Below, piece by piece: positions 35,978 to 43,059 of a stretch of 64,000 nt of DNA. The notes below the pieces were generated by a model. The model made no database searches. It saw nothing but the letters and a program-made list of their open reading frames with translations, and was not told where the DNA came from. Source of the DNA: Hymenobacter cellulosivorans. Its GTDB lineage: Bacteria; Bacteroidota; Bacteroidia; Cytophagales; Hymenobacteraceae. Each line of letters starts with the position of its first letter. Positions within the stretch are counted from its first letter, which is position 1. Position numbers and translations under genes: made by a program. The stretch covers positions 4,096,501 to 4,160,500 of the forward strand of contig NZ_CP095049.1 of the NCBI RefSeq assembly GCF_022919135.1. The letters run 5' to 3'.

Positions 35978-37129
35978 TCAGGTGCTACGGTATTGGGTTG
36001 GGGTTAGTCCGGTCTGCTTTTTAAAGGAAGTATTGAACGACGACTTGGAGTTGAACCCCACCGCGTAGAGAATTTCCAGCACCGTCAGCTTGCCCTGGCT
36101 GGGGTCCTTGAGCAGGTGCTTGGCCTTGTTGATGCGGTACTCATTCACGAAGTCGAAGAAGTGCTGGTCCAGGTGGTGGTTGATAAGCACCGACAACTCC
36201 CGCGCGGGCAGCTGCAGCTGCCGGGCCAAATCCTGCACGGTCAGGTCGGGGTTGAGGTAGGGCTCGGCCTGCACCATGTGGGCCCGCAGCCGATGGATCA
36301 GGGCCTGCCGGGCTTGGTCGGCGGCCGGCTCGGACATGGCAGCCGGGGCCGCTGCCACCTGTGCCTGGGCGATGAGTTGCTCCACTGGTGGCAGGCTTGA
36401 GTCGATGCTGCGAAACAGGGTGGGGTTGTAGAGGGCCTTGAGTACAAACCACGACAGAATGCAGGTTGCATTGAGTCCGACCAGCAGCTCCAGGCCGTTA
36501 AAAAGCTGGCTGTAAGGCGTGAAGCCCAGCAGATCCTTGACCACGATAATGCTATGCAGCACAGTATCGACGACGGTAAGCTGAAACAGCCAGCGGTAGG
36601 TGATAATCGAGGTATCAGCGTAATTCTCTTCGTAGGTGCGGCGGTACTTGCGCAGGGTCAGGAACGTGGCCGTGATGTAGAACACGAATTGCAGGTGGCC
36701 CAGTACAAAGCTGAATGTAGCTTCCGGCGTGCCACCGTAGTGGGCCAGAAAAGCCTGCTTGGCCGCCGCATCCACCAGATAAAACCGGGGCATGAGCACC
36801 AGCGTCAGCACCGCGAAGGGCAACAGGTGCCACAGGTGCTTGGCCCGCAGCCGGAAGTCGGAGTAGCACAGGGCCAGGGCGTAGAAGTAGAACAGCGGAT
36901 TAATCAGCGTGTTCAGGCTGATTTTGAGCAGCAACAGCGTAGGGTAGTCCACCAAAAAGCGGTTGACAAACCACGAGCTGATGTCCAGGGCGTTGAGCAG
37001 GATAAAGCCGGCCAGCAGCGCATTGCTCAGCCAGCTGCGGGTCCGGACCGTGAGCAGAAACACGGCCAGAATGCAGGAAATAAAGACGGCCAGCAGGCTG
37101 ACAAGGGGTAGCAGGCTTCTTATATCCAT
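35978..37129 (-). CDS. Membrane-bound AraC-family transcriptional regulator
   Basis: This 383-residue protein joins an N-terminal half with about six or seven membrane segments (LLPLVSLLAVFISCILAVFL, FYFYALALCYSDF, LWHLLPFAVLTLVL) to a C-terminal AraC DNA-binding domain. That domain holds LTVQDLARQLQLPARELSVL as the first helix-turn-helix and LTVLEILYAVGFNSKSSFNT with FKKQTGLTPTQYR as the second. Such proteins are thought to sense a membrane or envelope signal. It is followed by the TonB-type receptor gene on the same strand, and candidate operator repeats lie between them. Confidence 0.9.
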   Translation of the reverse strand: MDIRSLLPLVSLLAVFISCILAVFLLTVRTRSWLSNALLAGFILLNALDISSWFVNRFLVDYPTLLLLKISLNTLINPLFYFYALALCYSDFRLRAKHLWHLLPFAVLTLVLMPRFYLVDAAAKQAFLAHYGGTPEATFSFVLGHLQFVFYITATFLTLRKYRRTYEENYADTSIITYRWLFQLTVVDTVLHSIIVVKDLLGFTPYSQLFNGLELLVGLNATCILSWFVLKALYNPTLFRSIDSSLPPVEQLIAQAQVAAAPAAMSEPAADQARQALIHRLRAHMVQAEPYLNPDLTVQDLARQLQLPARELSVLINHHLDQHFFDFVNEYRINKAKHLLKDPSQGKLTVLEILYAVGFNSKSSFNTSFKKQTGLTPTQYRST

Positions 37130-37269
37130 GCAGCTCGCACTCTAGAATTGGGCATAAGCGGGTAAGCACAAGTAAAGGTAGAGGCCGCCCGCGGATTTGC
37201 CGACCCGTCCCGGGGGCCGCGCCCGGATGTTTTACGGCATTCGAGTACCAACCCCGAGCATTTTGCTGC

Positions 37270-37277
37270 TAGTTTTG
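37270..37277 (+). promoter_or_regulatory. dapD -7 element (TAGTTTTG)
   Basis: Perfect TAnnTTTG 28 bases before ATG 37305, supporting this start over the longer frame beginning at 37197. Confidence 0.55.
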
Positions 37278-37304
37278 CACCCTACATTTTTTGCACTCTT
37301 TCGC

Positions 37305-38123
37305 ATGACCAACCTGCAAGCTACCATAGAAGCTGCCTGGGCCGACCGCAGCCTCCTGCAGCAAACTGCCACCACCGACGCCATTCACGCCGTAATCGAA
37401 GAGCTCGACAAGGGCCGCCTGCGCGTAGCCGAGCCCACCGCCGACGGGCAGTGGCAGGTGAATGACTGGGTAAAAAAGGCCGTTATCCTGTATTTCCCCA
37501 TTCAGCAGATGGAAACCATCGAGCTGAAGCCCTTTGAGTACCGGGACAAAATGCGCCTCAAGACCGACTACGCCAGCCAGGGTGTGCGCGTAGTGCCCCC
37601 GGCTACGGCCCGCTACGGCGCGTTCTTGGCCTCGGGCGTTATCCTGATGCCCAGCTACGTCAACATCGGTGCCTGGGTAGGTGAGGGTACCATGGTCGAT
37701 ACCTGGGCCACGGTAGGTTCCTGCGCCCAGATTGGGGCCGGCGTACACCTGAGCGGCGGCGTGGGTATCGGCGGGGTGCTGGAGCCCGTGCAGGCCGCTC
37801 CGGTTATCATCGAGGACGGCGCCTTCATCGGCTCACGCAGCATTCTGGTGGAAGGCTGCCACGTGGGCAAGGAAGCCGTAATCGGGGCTGGCGTGACCAT
37901 CACCGGCAGCACCAAGATTATCGACGTGACAGGCGCTGAGCCCGTGGAGTACAAAGGCTTCGTGCCGGCCCGCTCGGTGGTAATTCCGGGCTCCATTACC
38001 AAGAAATTCCCCGCCGGCGAGTACCAGGTGCCCTGCGCCCTGATTATCGGCCAGCGCAAGCCCAGCACGGACTTGAAAACCTCATTGAACGACGCCCTGC
38101 GCGACTTCGGCGTCTCGGTTTAA
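37305..38123 (+). CDS. dapD: 2,3,4,5-tetrahydropyridine-2,6-dicarboxylate N-succinyltransferase
   Basis: DapD transfers a succinyl group to tetrahydrodipicolinate in lysine and diaminopimelate synthesis, feeding peptidoglycan. Start ATG 37305 gives 272 residues, the family's length; the upstream frame is discarded because a -7 element lies inside it. Family blocks are clear: AVIEELDKGRLRVAEP, WVKKAVILYFPIQQM, then left-handed beta-helix hexapeptides (NIGAWVGEGTMVDTWATVGS, AQIGAGVHLSGGVGIGGVLE). No other dap gene is adjacent. The next gene follows after seven bases. Confidence 0.97.
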   Translation: MTNLQATIEAAWADRSLLQQTATTDAIHAVIEELDKGRLRVAEPTADGQWQVNDWVKKAVILYFPIQQMETIELKPFEYRDKMRLKTDYASQGVRVVPPATARYGAFLASGVILMPSYVNIGAWVGEGTMVDTWATVGSCAQIGAGVHLSGGVGIGGVLEPVQAAPVIIEDGAFIGSRSILVEGCHVGKEAVIGAGVTITGSTKIIDVTGAEPVEYKGFVPARSVVIPGSITKKFPAGEYQVPCALIIGQRKPSTDLKTSLNDALRDFGVSV

Positions 38124-38130
38124 GCCGGCC

Positions 38131-38607
38131 GTGAAGCACGCAACTGCAGCTACCTTCCGCTACCGGCCCCGGTTGATTGTCAAGTCCTATCTACAGGTAA
38201 ACTTGTTTATCCTCGTTTGCCTGGGAATAGGAAAGTGGCTTAATAGAGAAGATCCGAAATGGTCGGTGCCAGCGTTACTGGTAGTGCCTTGCCTGATGAA
38301 TGCATTCCTGTTAGTGCACTCCCTGCTGAAACCACCCTTGACCGGCATCAGCATTGATTCTGCTGCCGGAACGGTAGTCGTGAGCCGCTGGCTTCGCAGC
38401 CCCCAGACATTTGACCTGAGTCATCTTACCAGCGGCTTCGGGCATACTACTGTAAAAGGAGTGAAGCACGAGTACTGGGCTCTGGCGAACGGCCCGGAAA
38501 TAGTGGTTAAAGTCACCCCCATGGTTGATGGGTGGCTCAGAAAAGACCTAGTACAGCTTAACCGGTTCTTTGGTAAGCGAATTGAGTCAAACAAGAAAGC
38601 CCGCTAA
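38131..38607 (+). CDS. Small membrane protein, unknown, in operon with dapD
   Basis: A 158-residue protein from GTG 38131, seven bases after dapD, so probably co-transcribed. It has two hydrophobic segments near the N-terminus (LQVNLFILVCLGIGKWL; VPALLVVPCLMNAFLLVHSL) and then a soluble part with beta-strand character (GISIDSAAGTVVVSRWLRSP, KHEYWALANGPEIVVKVTPM), resembling the PH-like tail of small bacterial membrane proteins. The function is unknown, and nothing links it to lysine synthesis beyond position. Confidence 0.65.
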   Translation: MKHATAATFRYRPRLIVKSYLQVNLFILVCLGIGKWLNREDPKWSVPALLVVPCLMNAFLLVHSLLKPPLTGISIDSAAGTVVVSRWLRSPQTFDLSHLTSGFGHTTVKGVKHEYWALANGPEIVVKVTPMVDGWLRKDLVQLNRFFGKRIESNKKAR

Positions 38608-38622
38608 GTAGCGGGCTTTTTT
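38596..38622 (+). terminator. Terminator overlapping the stop codon
   Basis: AAAGCCCGCT / AGCGGGCTTT stem with loop AAGT, followed by T-run. The TAA stop of the dapD-linked gene lies in the stem-loop junction. Confidence 0.8.
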
Positions 38623-38656
38623 GTTTGGCTTGTAGTCTGGCTTGAAGACCCAACGG

Positions 38657-39610
38657 CTACTTCAGTTGCTTGTCTACTTCTTCTTTCCAGACCGCCACGA
38701 ACGGCTCTTCCGCGTCGGTTTGGTAGGCGCAGCGCATCACGTTCGTGTTCGACTCGATGGTGAAGTTGCCATCGGGGTCGACGGCAATGATGCCCCGGTC
38801 GCCGGCGAGCTTGTCGGCGTACATTTCCACGGCTTCGCGGGCGGCTTTGTCGATAGACATCTTCTTGTACTTGCGCAGGGCATACACCTCGTGGGCCACG
38901 CCAGCCAGCATGATGATTTCCCCATCACCGGTGGTCGAGACGGCGCAGACTTCGTTGTTGGCGTAGCCGCCGCCGCCGAAGATGCAGCTGTCGCCGACGC
39001 GGCCGCGCAGCTTGCCCTCGATGCCGCCGGTAGAGGTAGCCATGGCTAGGTTGCCGTTCTGGTCGAGGGCCACGGCCCCCACGGTGTCGTGCTTGTTGGC
39101 GTGCTCTACCTCGGCCTCCTGGATTATCTCCATCCACTCCTCGCGCTGGGCGTCGGTTTTGAAGTAGGTGGGGTCTTGCAGGGGTAGGCCCTGGGACAGG
39201 GCGTATTCCTGGGCGCCCTCACCCGTGAGGAAGGAATGCTTGCACTTCTCCATCACCAGGCGGGCCAGGCTCACGGGGTTCTTCACCAGCTTGAGGCCGC
39301 TTACGGCTCCACCGCGCAGCGTGCTGCCATCCATAATGGAAGATTCGGTTTCGACTTCCCCGTTGATGTTGAACATGCCCCCGCGGCCGGCGTTGAACAG
39401 CTCGTTGTCTTCCAGGCTTTTCACGGCCGCTTCCACCGCGTCGAGGGCGGCCCCGCCGCGGGCCAGGATTTCGGAGCCGGCCATCAGCGCCTTTTTCAGG
39501 CCCTGTTTCAGCTTCTCTTCTTTTTCCGGGGGAATGGTTGAAGGGTCGGTGTTGACGGCGCCGCCGTGAATAACGAGTACGTATTTGCGTTTGGTGGGAG
39601 AGTCAGGCAT
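38657..39610 (-). CDS. Isoaspartyl peptidase/L-asparaginase (Ntn hydrolase)
   Basis: The 317-residue protein belongs to the plant-type asparaginase family: it self-cleaves to expose a threonine nucleophile and then hydrolyses asparagine or beta-aspartyl peptides. The cleavage region reads NKHDTVGAVALDQNGNLAMA, with Thr of HDTVGAV as the nucleophile, followed by TSTGGIEGKLRGRVGDSCIF and GGGGYANNEVCAVSTTGDGE. The N-terminus VLVIHGGAVN is standard. There is no signal peptide, so it is cytoplasmic. Neighbours (dapD operon, msrA) suggest no pathway link. Confidence 0.93.
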   Translation of the reverse strand: MPDSPTKRKYVLVIHGGAVNTDPSTIPPEKEEKLKQGLKKALMAGSEILARGGAALDAVEAAVKSLEDNELFNAGRGGMFNINGEVETESSIMDGSTLRGGAVSGLKLVKNPVSLARLVMEKCKHSFLTGEGAQEYALSQGLPLQDPTYFKTDAQREEWMEIIQEAEVEHANKHDTVGAVALDQNGNLAMATSTGGIEGKLRGRVGDSCIFGGGGYANNEVCAVSTTGDGEIIMLAGVAHEVYALRKYKKMSIDKAAREAVEMYADKLAGDRGIIAVDPDGNFTIESNTNVMRCAYQTDAEEPFVAVWKEEVDKQLK

Positions 39611-39637
39611 GACAGGCAGGGTGAAAAGGGTGAAAAC

Positions 39638-39669
39638 AACAAAAGCACGGCCCGGGCCGTGCTTTTGTT
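39638..39669. terminator. Perfect palindromic terminator after msrA
   Basis: A 32-base perfect palindrome (AACAAAAGCACGGCCC and its complement), 22 bases past the msrA stop on the minus strand. Confidence 0.8.
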
Positions 39670-39691
39670 ATGTTGAGCTTGCGCAGAAGCG

Positions 39692-40231
39692 CTACGCTAC
39701 CGACTTCTTGAGCTTGTCGCCAAACACGGCTTTCACCTTGTCGACCTTACTCTTGACCACGAACTGGCAGTAGGGCTGATTACCGTTCAGGTTGTAGTAG
39801 TTTTGGTGGTAGTCCTCAGCGGGATAGAACTCCTTGAGCGGCACAATTTCGGTGGTAATCGGCTGGTCGAAGGCGTTGGCCTCGGTCAGCTTTTGCTTGT
39901 ACTGCTCAGCCAGGCGCTGCTGCTCCGCGTTCTGAAAATAAATTCCCGAGCGGTACTGCGTGCCCACGTCATTGCCCTGGCGGTTGAGGGTTGTCGGGTC
40001 GTGGGTTTTCCAGAACACCTCCAGCAGCTCCTCGTAGCTGATAACCTGCGGGTCGTAAGTCACCTGGATGACTTCGTTGTGCCCGGTCAGGCCGCTGCAC
40101 ACTTCCTTGTAGGTAGGGTTGGCAATGCGCCCGCCGGTATAGCCCGATACCACTTTCTGTACCCCGTTCAAGTTCTGAAAAACGGCTTCGGTGCACCAGA
40201 AGCACCCGCCGCCAAATGTGGCCTGTTCCAT
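39692..40231 (-). CDS. msrA: Peptide-methionine (S)-S-oxide reductase
   Basis: Start ATG 40231 (MEQATFGGGCFWCTEAVFQN) gives 179 residues, the usual MsrA length; the frame upstream to 40279 is not conserved-looking. Cys10 in GGGCFWC is the catalytic cysteine. VQKVVSGYTGGRIANPTYKE, TGHNEVIQVTYDP, FWKTHDPTTLNRQGNDVGTQ and PAEDYHQNYY are all standard. It repairs oxidised methionine in proteins using thioredoxin. Cytoplasmic. Confidence 0.96.
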   Translation of the reverse strand: MEQATFGGGCFWCTEAVFQNLNGVQKVVSGYTGGRIANPTYKEVCSGLTGHNEVIQVTYDPQVISYEELLEVFWKTHDPTTLNRQGNDVGTQYRSGIYFQNAEQQRLAEQYKQKLTEANAFDQPITTEIVPLKEFYPAEDYHQNYYNLNGNQPYCQFVVKSKVDKVKAVFGDKLKKSVA

Positions 40232-40411
40232 TCTTCTATTTCTAAAGTCCAAGTCAAATACTGAATACTCTATAAGCAAATTCCAGCTCTGAAGGTTTCA
40301 AGCTCGGCCTTATTGATTTCCTAAAGCTGGCCGCCGGGCAGGGTTGAGCTCCGAACTCACTACCAACTGTGCCTGCTAGTCCGGCAGAGTACTCTGCAAA
40401 AGTTTCCAGGG

Positions 40412-40606
40412 GCCTGCTGGCAGGTCAGCGCTGCCTCCACAACGTGCGGAAATGCCTGCTGACCAGCCAGCAGGCCCGTCATGCATTCCTGAACCCCTTG
40501 CTGACCAGCCAGCAGCCCTTGTACCAAGCCCGAAAAGGCCTGCTGGCTGGTCAGCAGGCCTTCTACAGCTTATAAAAGCTGGTGCTGACCAGGCAGGATG
40601 CATGTA
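40412..40606. repeat. 42-bp (2 x 21) tandem array of hairpins (array 3)
   Basis: Five copies of a palindromic core recur at exactly 42-base intervals, with the central CTGACC/CTGGCT at 40417, 40459, 40501, 40543 and 40585; a weaker copy lies at about 40372. The core is GCCTGCTG, six bases, CAGCAGGC. The copy at 40538-40559 is the exact reverse complement of that at 40454-40475, so the two can also pair along 22 bases. The array fills the gap between msrA's start and the stop of the 3-hydroxyacyl-CoA dehydrogenase gene. The rest of 40232-40692 holds no gene. Confidence 0.85.
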
Positions 40607-40615
40607 TATTCATGC

Positions 40616-40649
40616 AAAAGCCCTCCCTGACTGCTCAGGAAGGACTTTT
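40616..40649 (-). terminator. Terminator after the hydroxyacyl-CoA dehydrogenase gene
   Basis: AAAAGCCCTCCCTGA / TCAGGAAGGACTTTT pairs at 13 of 15 positions around CTGC, 44 bases past the stop at 40693. Confidence 0.6.
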
Positions 40650-40692
40650 CTAATCGGTGCCAGGACACCGCAGAGTGGCAGGCCCTGGGCCC

Positions 40693-41583
40693 TTACTTCT
40701 TGAACCGGTCGGCCACGATGAGGTCCTTGGTGCCGTGGCCCCAGGAGTAGAACCCCTCGCCCGACTTCACGCCCAAGCGGCCGGCCATGACCATGTTGAC
40801 CAGCAGCGGGCAGGGGGCATATTTGGGGTTGCCCAGGCCTTCGTGCAGCACCCGCAGGATGGCCAGGCACACGTCCAGCCCGATAAAGTCGGCCAGCTGC
40901 AGCGGGCCCATCGGGTGGGCCATGCCCAGCTTCATCACCGTATCGATTTCCTCCACGCCGGCCACGCCCTCAAACAGGGTAATGATGGCCTCATTGATCA
41001 TCGGCATTAGGATGCGGTTGGCTACGAAACCGGGGTAGTCGTTTACCTCAGTGGGCGTCTTGCCCAGCTGCCGCGAAATCTCCATGATGCGGCTCGTCAC
41101 CTCATCGGAAGTCGCGTAGCCGCGAATTACCTCCACCAGCTTCATCACCGGCACCGGGTTCATGAAGTGCATGCCAATGACCTTGTCGGCGCGCTTGGTC
41201 ACGGCGGCAATCTTAGTGATGGAAATCGAGGAAGTGTTGGAAGCCAGGATGGCGCCGGCAGGGGCGTGCTGGTCCAGGTCGCGGAAGATCTGCAGCTTCA
41301 GCTCGACGTTTTCGGTGGCGGCCTCTACCACCAGCTCCACGTTCTGCACGCCTTCGGCCACGCTGGTAAAGGTAGTGATGCGGCCCAGGGTGGCCGTTTT
41401 ATCGTCTTCGGAGAGGCCGCCCTTGGCCACCTGACGGTCCAGGTTTTTGCCGATGGTGGTCAAGGCCTTGTCCAGCGCGGGCTGGCTGATGTCAATCAGG
41501 GCAACGGAAAAACCATGCTGGGCAAATACGTGGGCAATGCCATTGCCCATAGTACCCGAGCCAATAACGGCAACATTCATCAT
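40693..41583 (-). CDS. 3-hydroxyacyl-CoA (3-hydroxybutyryl-CoA) dehydrogenase
   Basis: The 296-residue product is the short monofunctional dehydrogenase that interconverts 3-hydroxyacyl-CoA and 3-oxoacyl-CoA with NAD(H), in beta-oxidation or butyrate-type metabolism. VAVIGSGTMGNGIAHVFA is the Rossmann dinucleotide site, followed by EAATENVELKLQIF, ASNTSSISIT, VIGMHFMNPVPVMKLVEVI (catalytic His) and the C-terminal PGFVANRILMPMINEA. A second ATG lies one codon in. No thiolase or crotonase is adjacent. Functionally it could connect with IcmF through C4 acyl-CoAs, but this is inference. Confidence 0.93.
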   Translation of the reverse strand: MMNVAVIGSGTMGNGIAHVFAQHGFSVALIDISQPALDKALTTIGKNLDRQVAKGGLSEDDKTATLGRITTFTSVAEGVQNVELVVEAATENVELKLQIFRDLDQHAPAGAILASNTSSISITKIAAVTKRADKVIGMHFMNPVPVMKLVEVIRGYATSDEVTSRIMEISRQLGKTPTEVNDYPGFVANRILMPMINEAIITLFEGVAGVEEIDTVMKLGMAHPMGPLQLADFIGLDVCLAILRVLHEGLGNPKYAPCPLLVNMVMAGRLGVKSGEGFYSWGHGTKDLIVADRFKK

Positions 41584-41943
41584 GGAAAGCGGAGAAAGGA
41601 GGGTGGGAAAGAAAACTGCGGACTACTTCCGGCGCGGCGGCCGGGAAATACGGCGCAAAGCTAACCTGAAATTACGGTCAGCCCAATGCAGAAAACGGAA
41701 AGGAAAGGGAGGGGTGAGAAAAAATCTAGGGAACGGTAAAAGCCGGTTTCCACCGCGGAATAGCCCTTTTCAAGCTCGACAAGCCTGGAATTAATTAAAT
41801 TTTTCTGACACGATATATCCTTTTGCTAAGGCCCGCGTACAAAACCGCAAATCACCTTACAGCAACTTCCAACCCTTAACAACTGCTGCAAAGAGGATTT
41901 GTTTTTTTCCTTCTTTCACCTTCCATTCCAACCACCAACCACC
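41584..41943. other. 360-bp divergent intergenic region
   Basis: Lies between the dehydrogenase start (minus) and the small membrane protein start (plus). It includes the dehydrogenase -7 element (41656-41663) and an AT-rich patch around 41790-41830 that may carry the plus-strand promoter. No gene seen. Confidence 0.5.
41656..41663 (-). promoter_or_regulatory. -7 element of the dehydrogenase gene (TAGCTTTG)
   Basis: Perfect TAnnTTTG on the minus strand, giving a leader of roughly 65 bases. Confidence 0.5.
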
Positions 41944-42114
41944 ATGGGAAATCTGCTCTATATCATCGCCGTCATTCTGATCATCATCTGGGCTCTGGGC
42001 TTCTTCGGCATTCTCGGCGGAGGTTTGGCCAACAATAGCCTGATTCACGTGCTGCTGGTAATTGCCATCATTGCCATCCTGTTGCGTGTTATCCGCGGCG
42101 GCCGCGTAGTGTAA
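41944..42114 (+). CDS. Lmo0937-family small membrane protein
   Basis: A 56-residue protein from ATG 41944 (MGNLLYIIAVILIIIWALGF) with two hydrophobic segments separated by a glycine-rich turn (GILGGGLANNS) and ending in LLRVIRGGRVV. This matches the lmo0937 family of tiny membrane proteins by length and layout. The frame upstream of the ATG is discarded. The family is often stress-induced; the molecular role is unknown. A very strong hairpin terminator follows. Confidence 0.8.
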   Translation: MGNLLYIIAVILIIIWALGFFGILGGGLANNSLIHVLLVIAIIAILLRVIRGGRVV

Positions 42115-42138
42115 CTACGGCTGCTGCTTTAGTCTGAA

Positions 42139-42186
42139 AAAACAAAGAGCGGGCTCCCACGAAAGTGGGAGCCCGCTCTTTGTTTT
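42139..42186. terminator. Bidirectional terminator with 22-bp perfect stem
   Basis: Two 22-base perfectly complementary arms (AAAACAAAGAGCGGGCTCCC and onwards) around a GAAA tetraloop, between convergent genes at 42114 and 42220. Confidence 0.9.
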
Positions 42187-42219
42187 GCCCAAAGGCTACC
42201 ATAACCAAGTAGCGCGGCG

Positions 42220-43041
42220 CTACTTGGTCAGGTTGTACAGGAAGTTGAAGCGAATTTCGGGCTGGCCGTAGGGCGAAGTGCGGAAGCCCTGGGCATCAAT
42301 GCCGTCATTGAAGTTGTAGAGCACTACGATGTCGGCGGCCATCCGGTCGCCGAGCTGGCTGCGGTAGCCAGCCCCGGCCAACGGCGTGTTCAGAGTGCGG
42401 TTGAGCCGGCCGGTAGAGGCGTCGTACTCGGCCTTGAGCATAGTGCGCGTTACCTCGTACTCCAAGTGGGCAAAAAACTGGTTGATGACCATGTACTGGG
42501 CAAAAACCTTCAATCCCACGTTGTTGGACAGCACCCGTTTGGGGTATTCCACATTGTTGTAGAGGCGCTGCAGCTGCCGGTAATCTTCCGAGTAGCTCAG
42601 GCTATTATAGGAGTAGCTAATTCCGGGGCCAATGGAGAACTTTTCATTTACCCGGTAGCCAATGGCCGGAGCCAAACTCACGTTGAACTGCCCCTGGCCG
42701 GCATAGCTGCTGTAGCCCAGGCCCACGTTGGTATACAAAAAGTATTTCTGCAGCGGCTTGGGCTGCTCGGAAGCCCGGCTACCCTTGGGAAACTCCAGGC
42801 CCGAGGGCGAATTCGGATTACGCGGGGTCGGCAACGGCTCGTCCACGGGTGGGGGCGCGGGTACCGGTACGGCCTGGCGCGGCGCGGGCTGCGAAGGCCG
42901 GGGCGCACTGGTGCCGGGCGGCGCCGTGTTCAGCTGGGGCTTCTGCGTCGAGGTACGGGTCGTATCGGTTTGGGCCTGGGCGGCCGGAGCCGCTGCCAGA
43001 CTGGCCCCCGCGAGGGCCAGCGTAATCAGAATTCGTTTCAT
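42220..43041 (-). CDS. Outer-membrane beta-barrel protein with proline-rich N-terminal linker
   Basis: The 273-residue protein has a signal peptide (MKRILITLALAGASLAAAPA), a proline-rich stretch at about 30-85 (PRPSQPAPRQAVPVPAPPPV) and a C-terminal region of alternating beta strands (YFLYTNVGLGYSSYAGQGQF, VSLAPAIGYRVNEKFSIGPG, IRFNFLYNLTK) typical of a small eight-stranded barrel. It starts 18 bases after the ABC-F gene's stop on the same strand, so may share its transcript. The function is unknown; no obvious catalytic residues are seen. Confidence 0.75.
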   Translation of the reverse strand: MKRILITLALAGASLAAAPAAQAQTDTTRTSTQKPQLNTAPPGTSAPRPSQPAPRQAVPVPAPPPVDEPLPTPRNPNSPSGLEFPKGSRASEQPKPLQKYFLYTNVGLGYSSYAGQGQFNVSLAPAIGYRVNEKFSIGPGISYSYNSLSYSEDYRQLQRLYNNVEYPKRVLSNNVGLKVFAQYMVINQFFAHLEYEVTRTMLKAEYDASTGRLNRTLNTPLAGAGYRSQLGDRMAADIVVLYNFNDGIDAQGFRTSPYGQPEIRFNFLYNLTK

Positions 43042-43059
43042 AGCAGGATGCTAACGAGA

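Noticed and set aside
40369..40575. Frame of 14-residue repeats across array 3
   Set aside because: Pure consequence of the 42-bp period; no start signal or protein character.
40412..40606. CRISPR array
   Set aside because: Repeats are short palindromes in both orientations with 18-20-base similar interspaces, and no cas genes are present.
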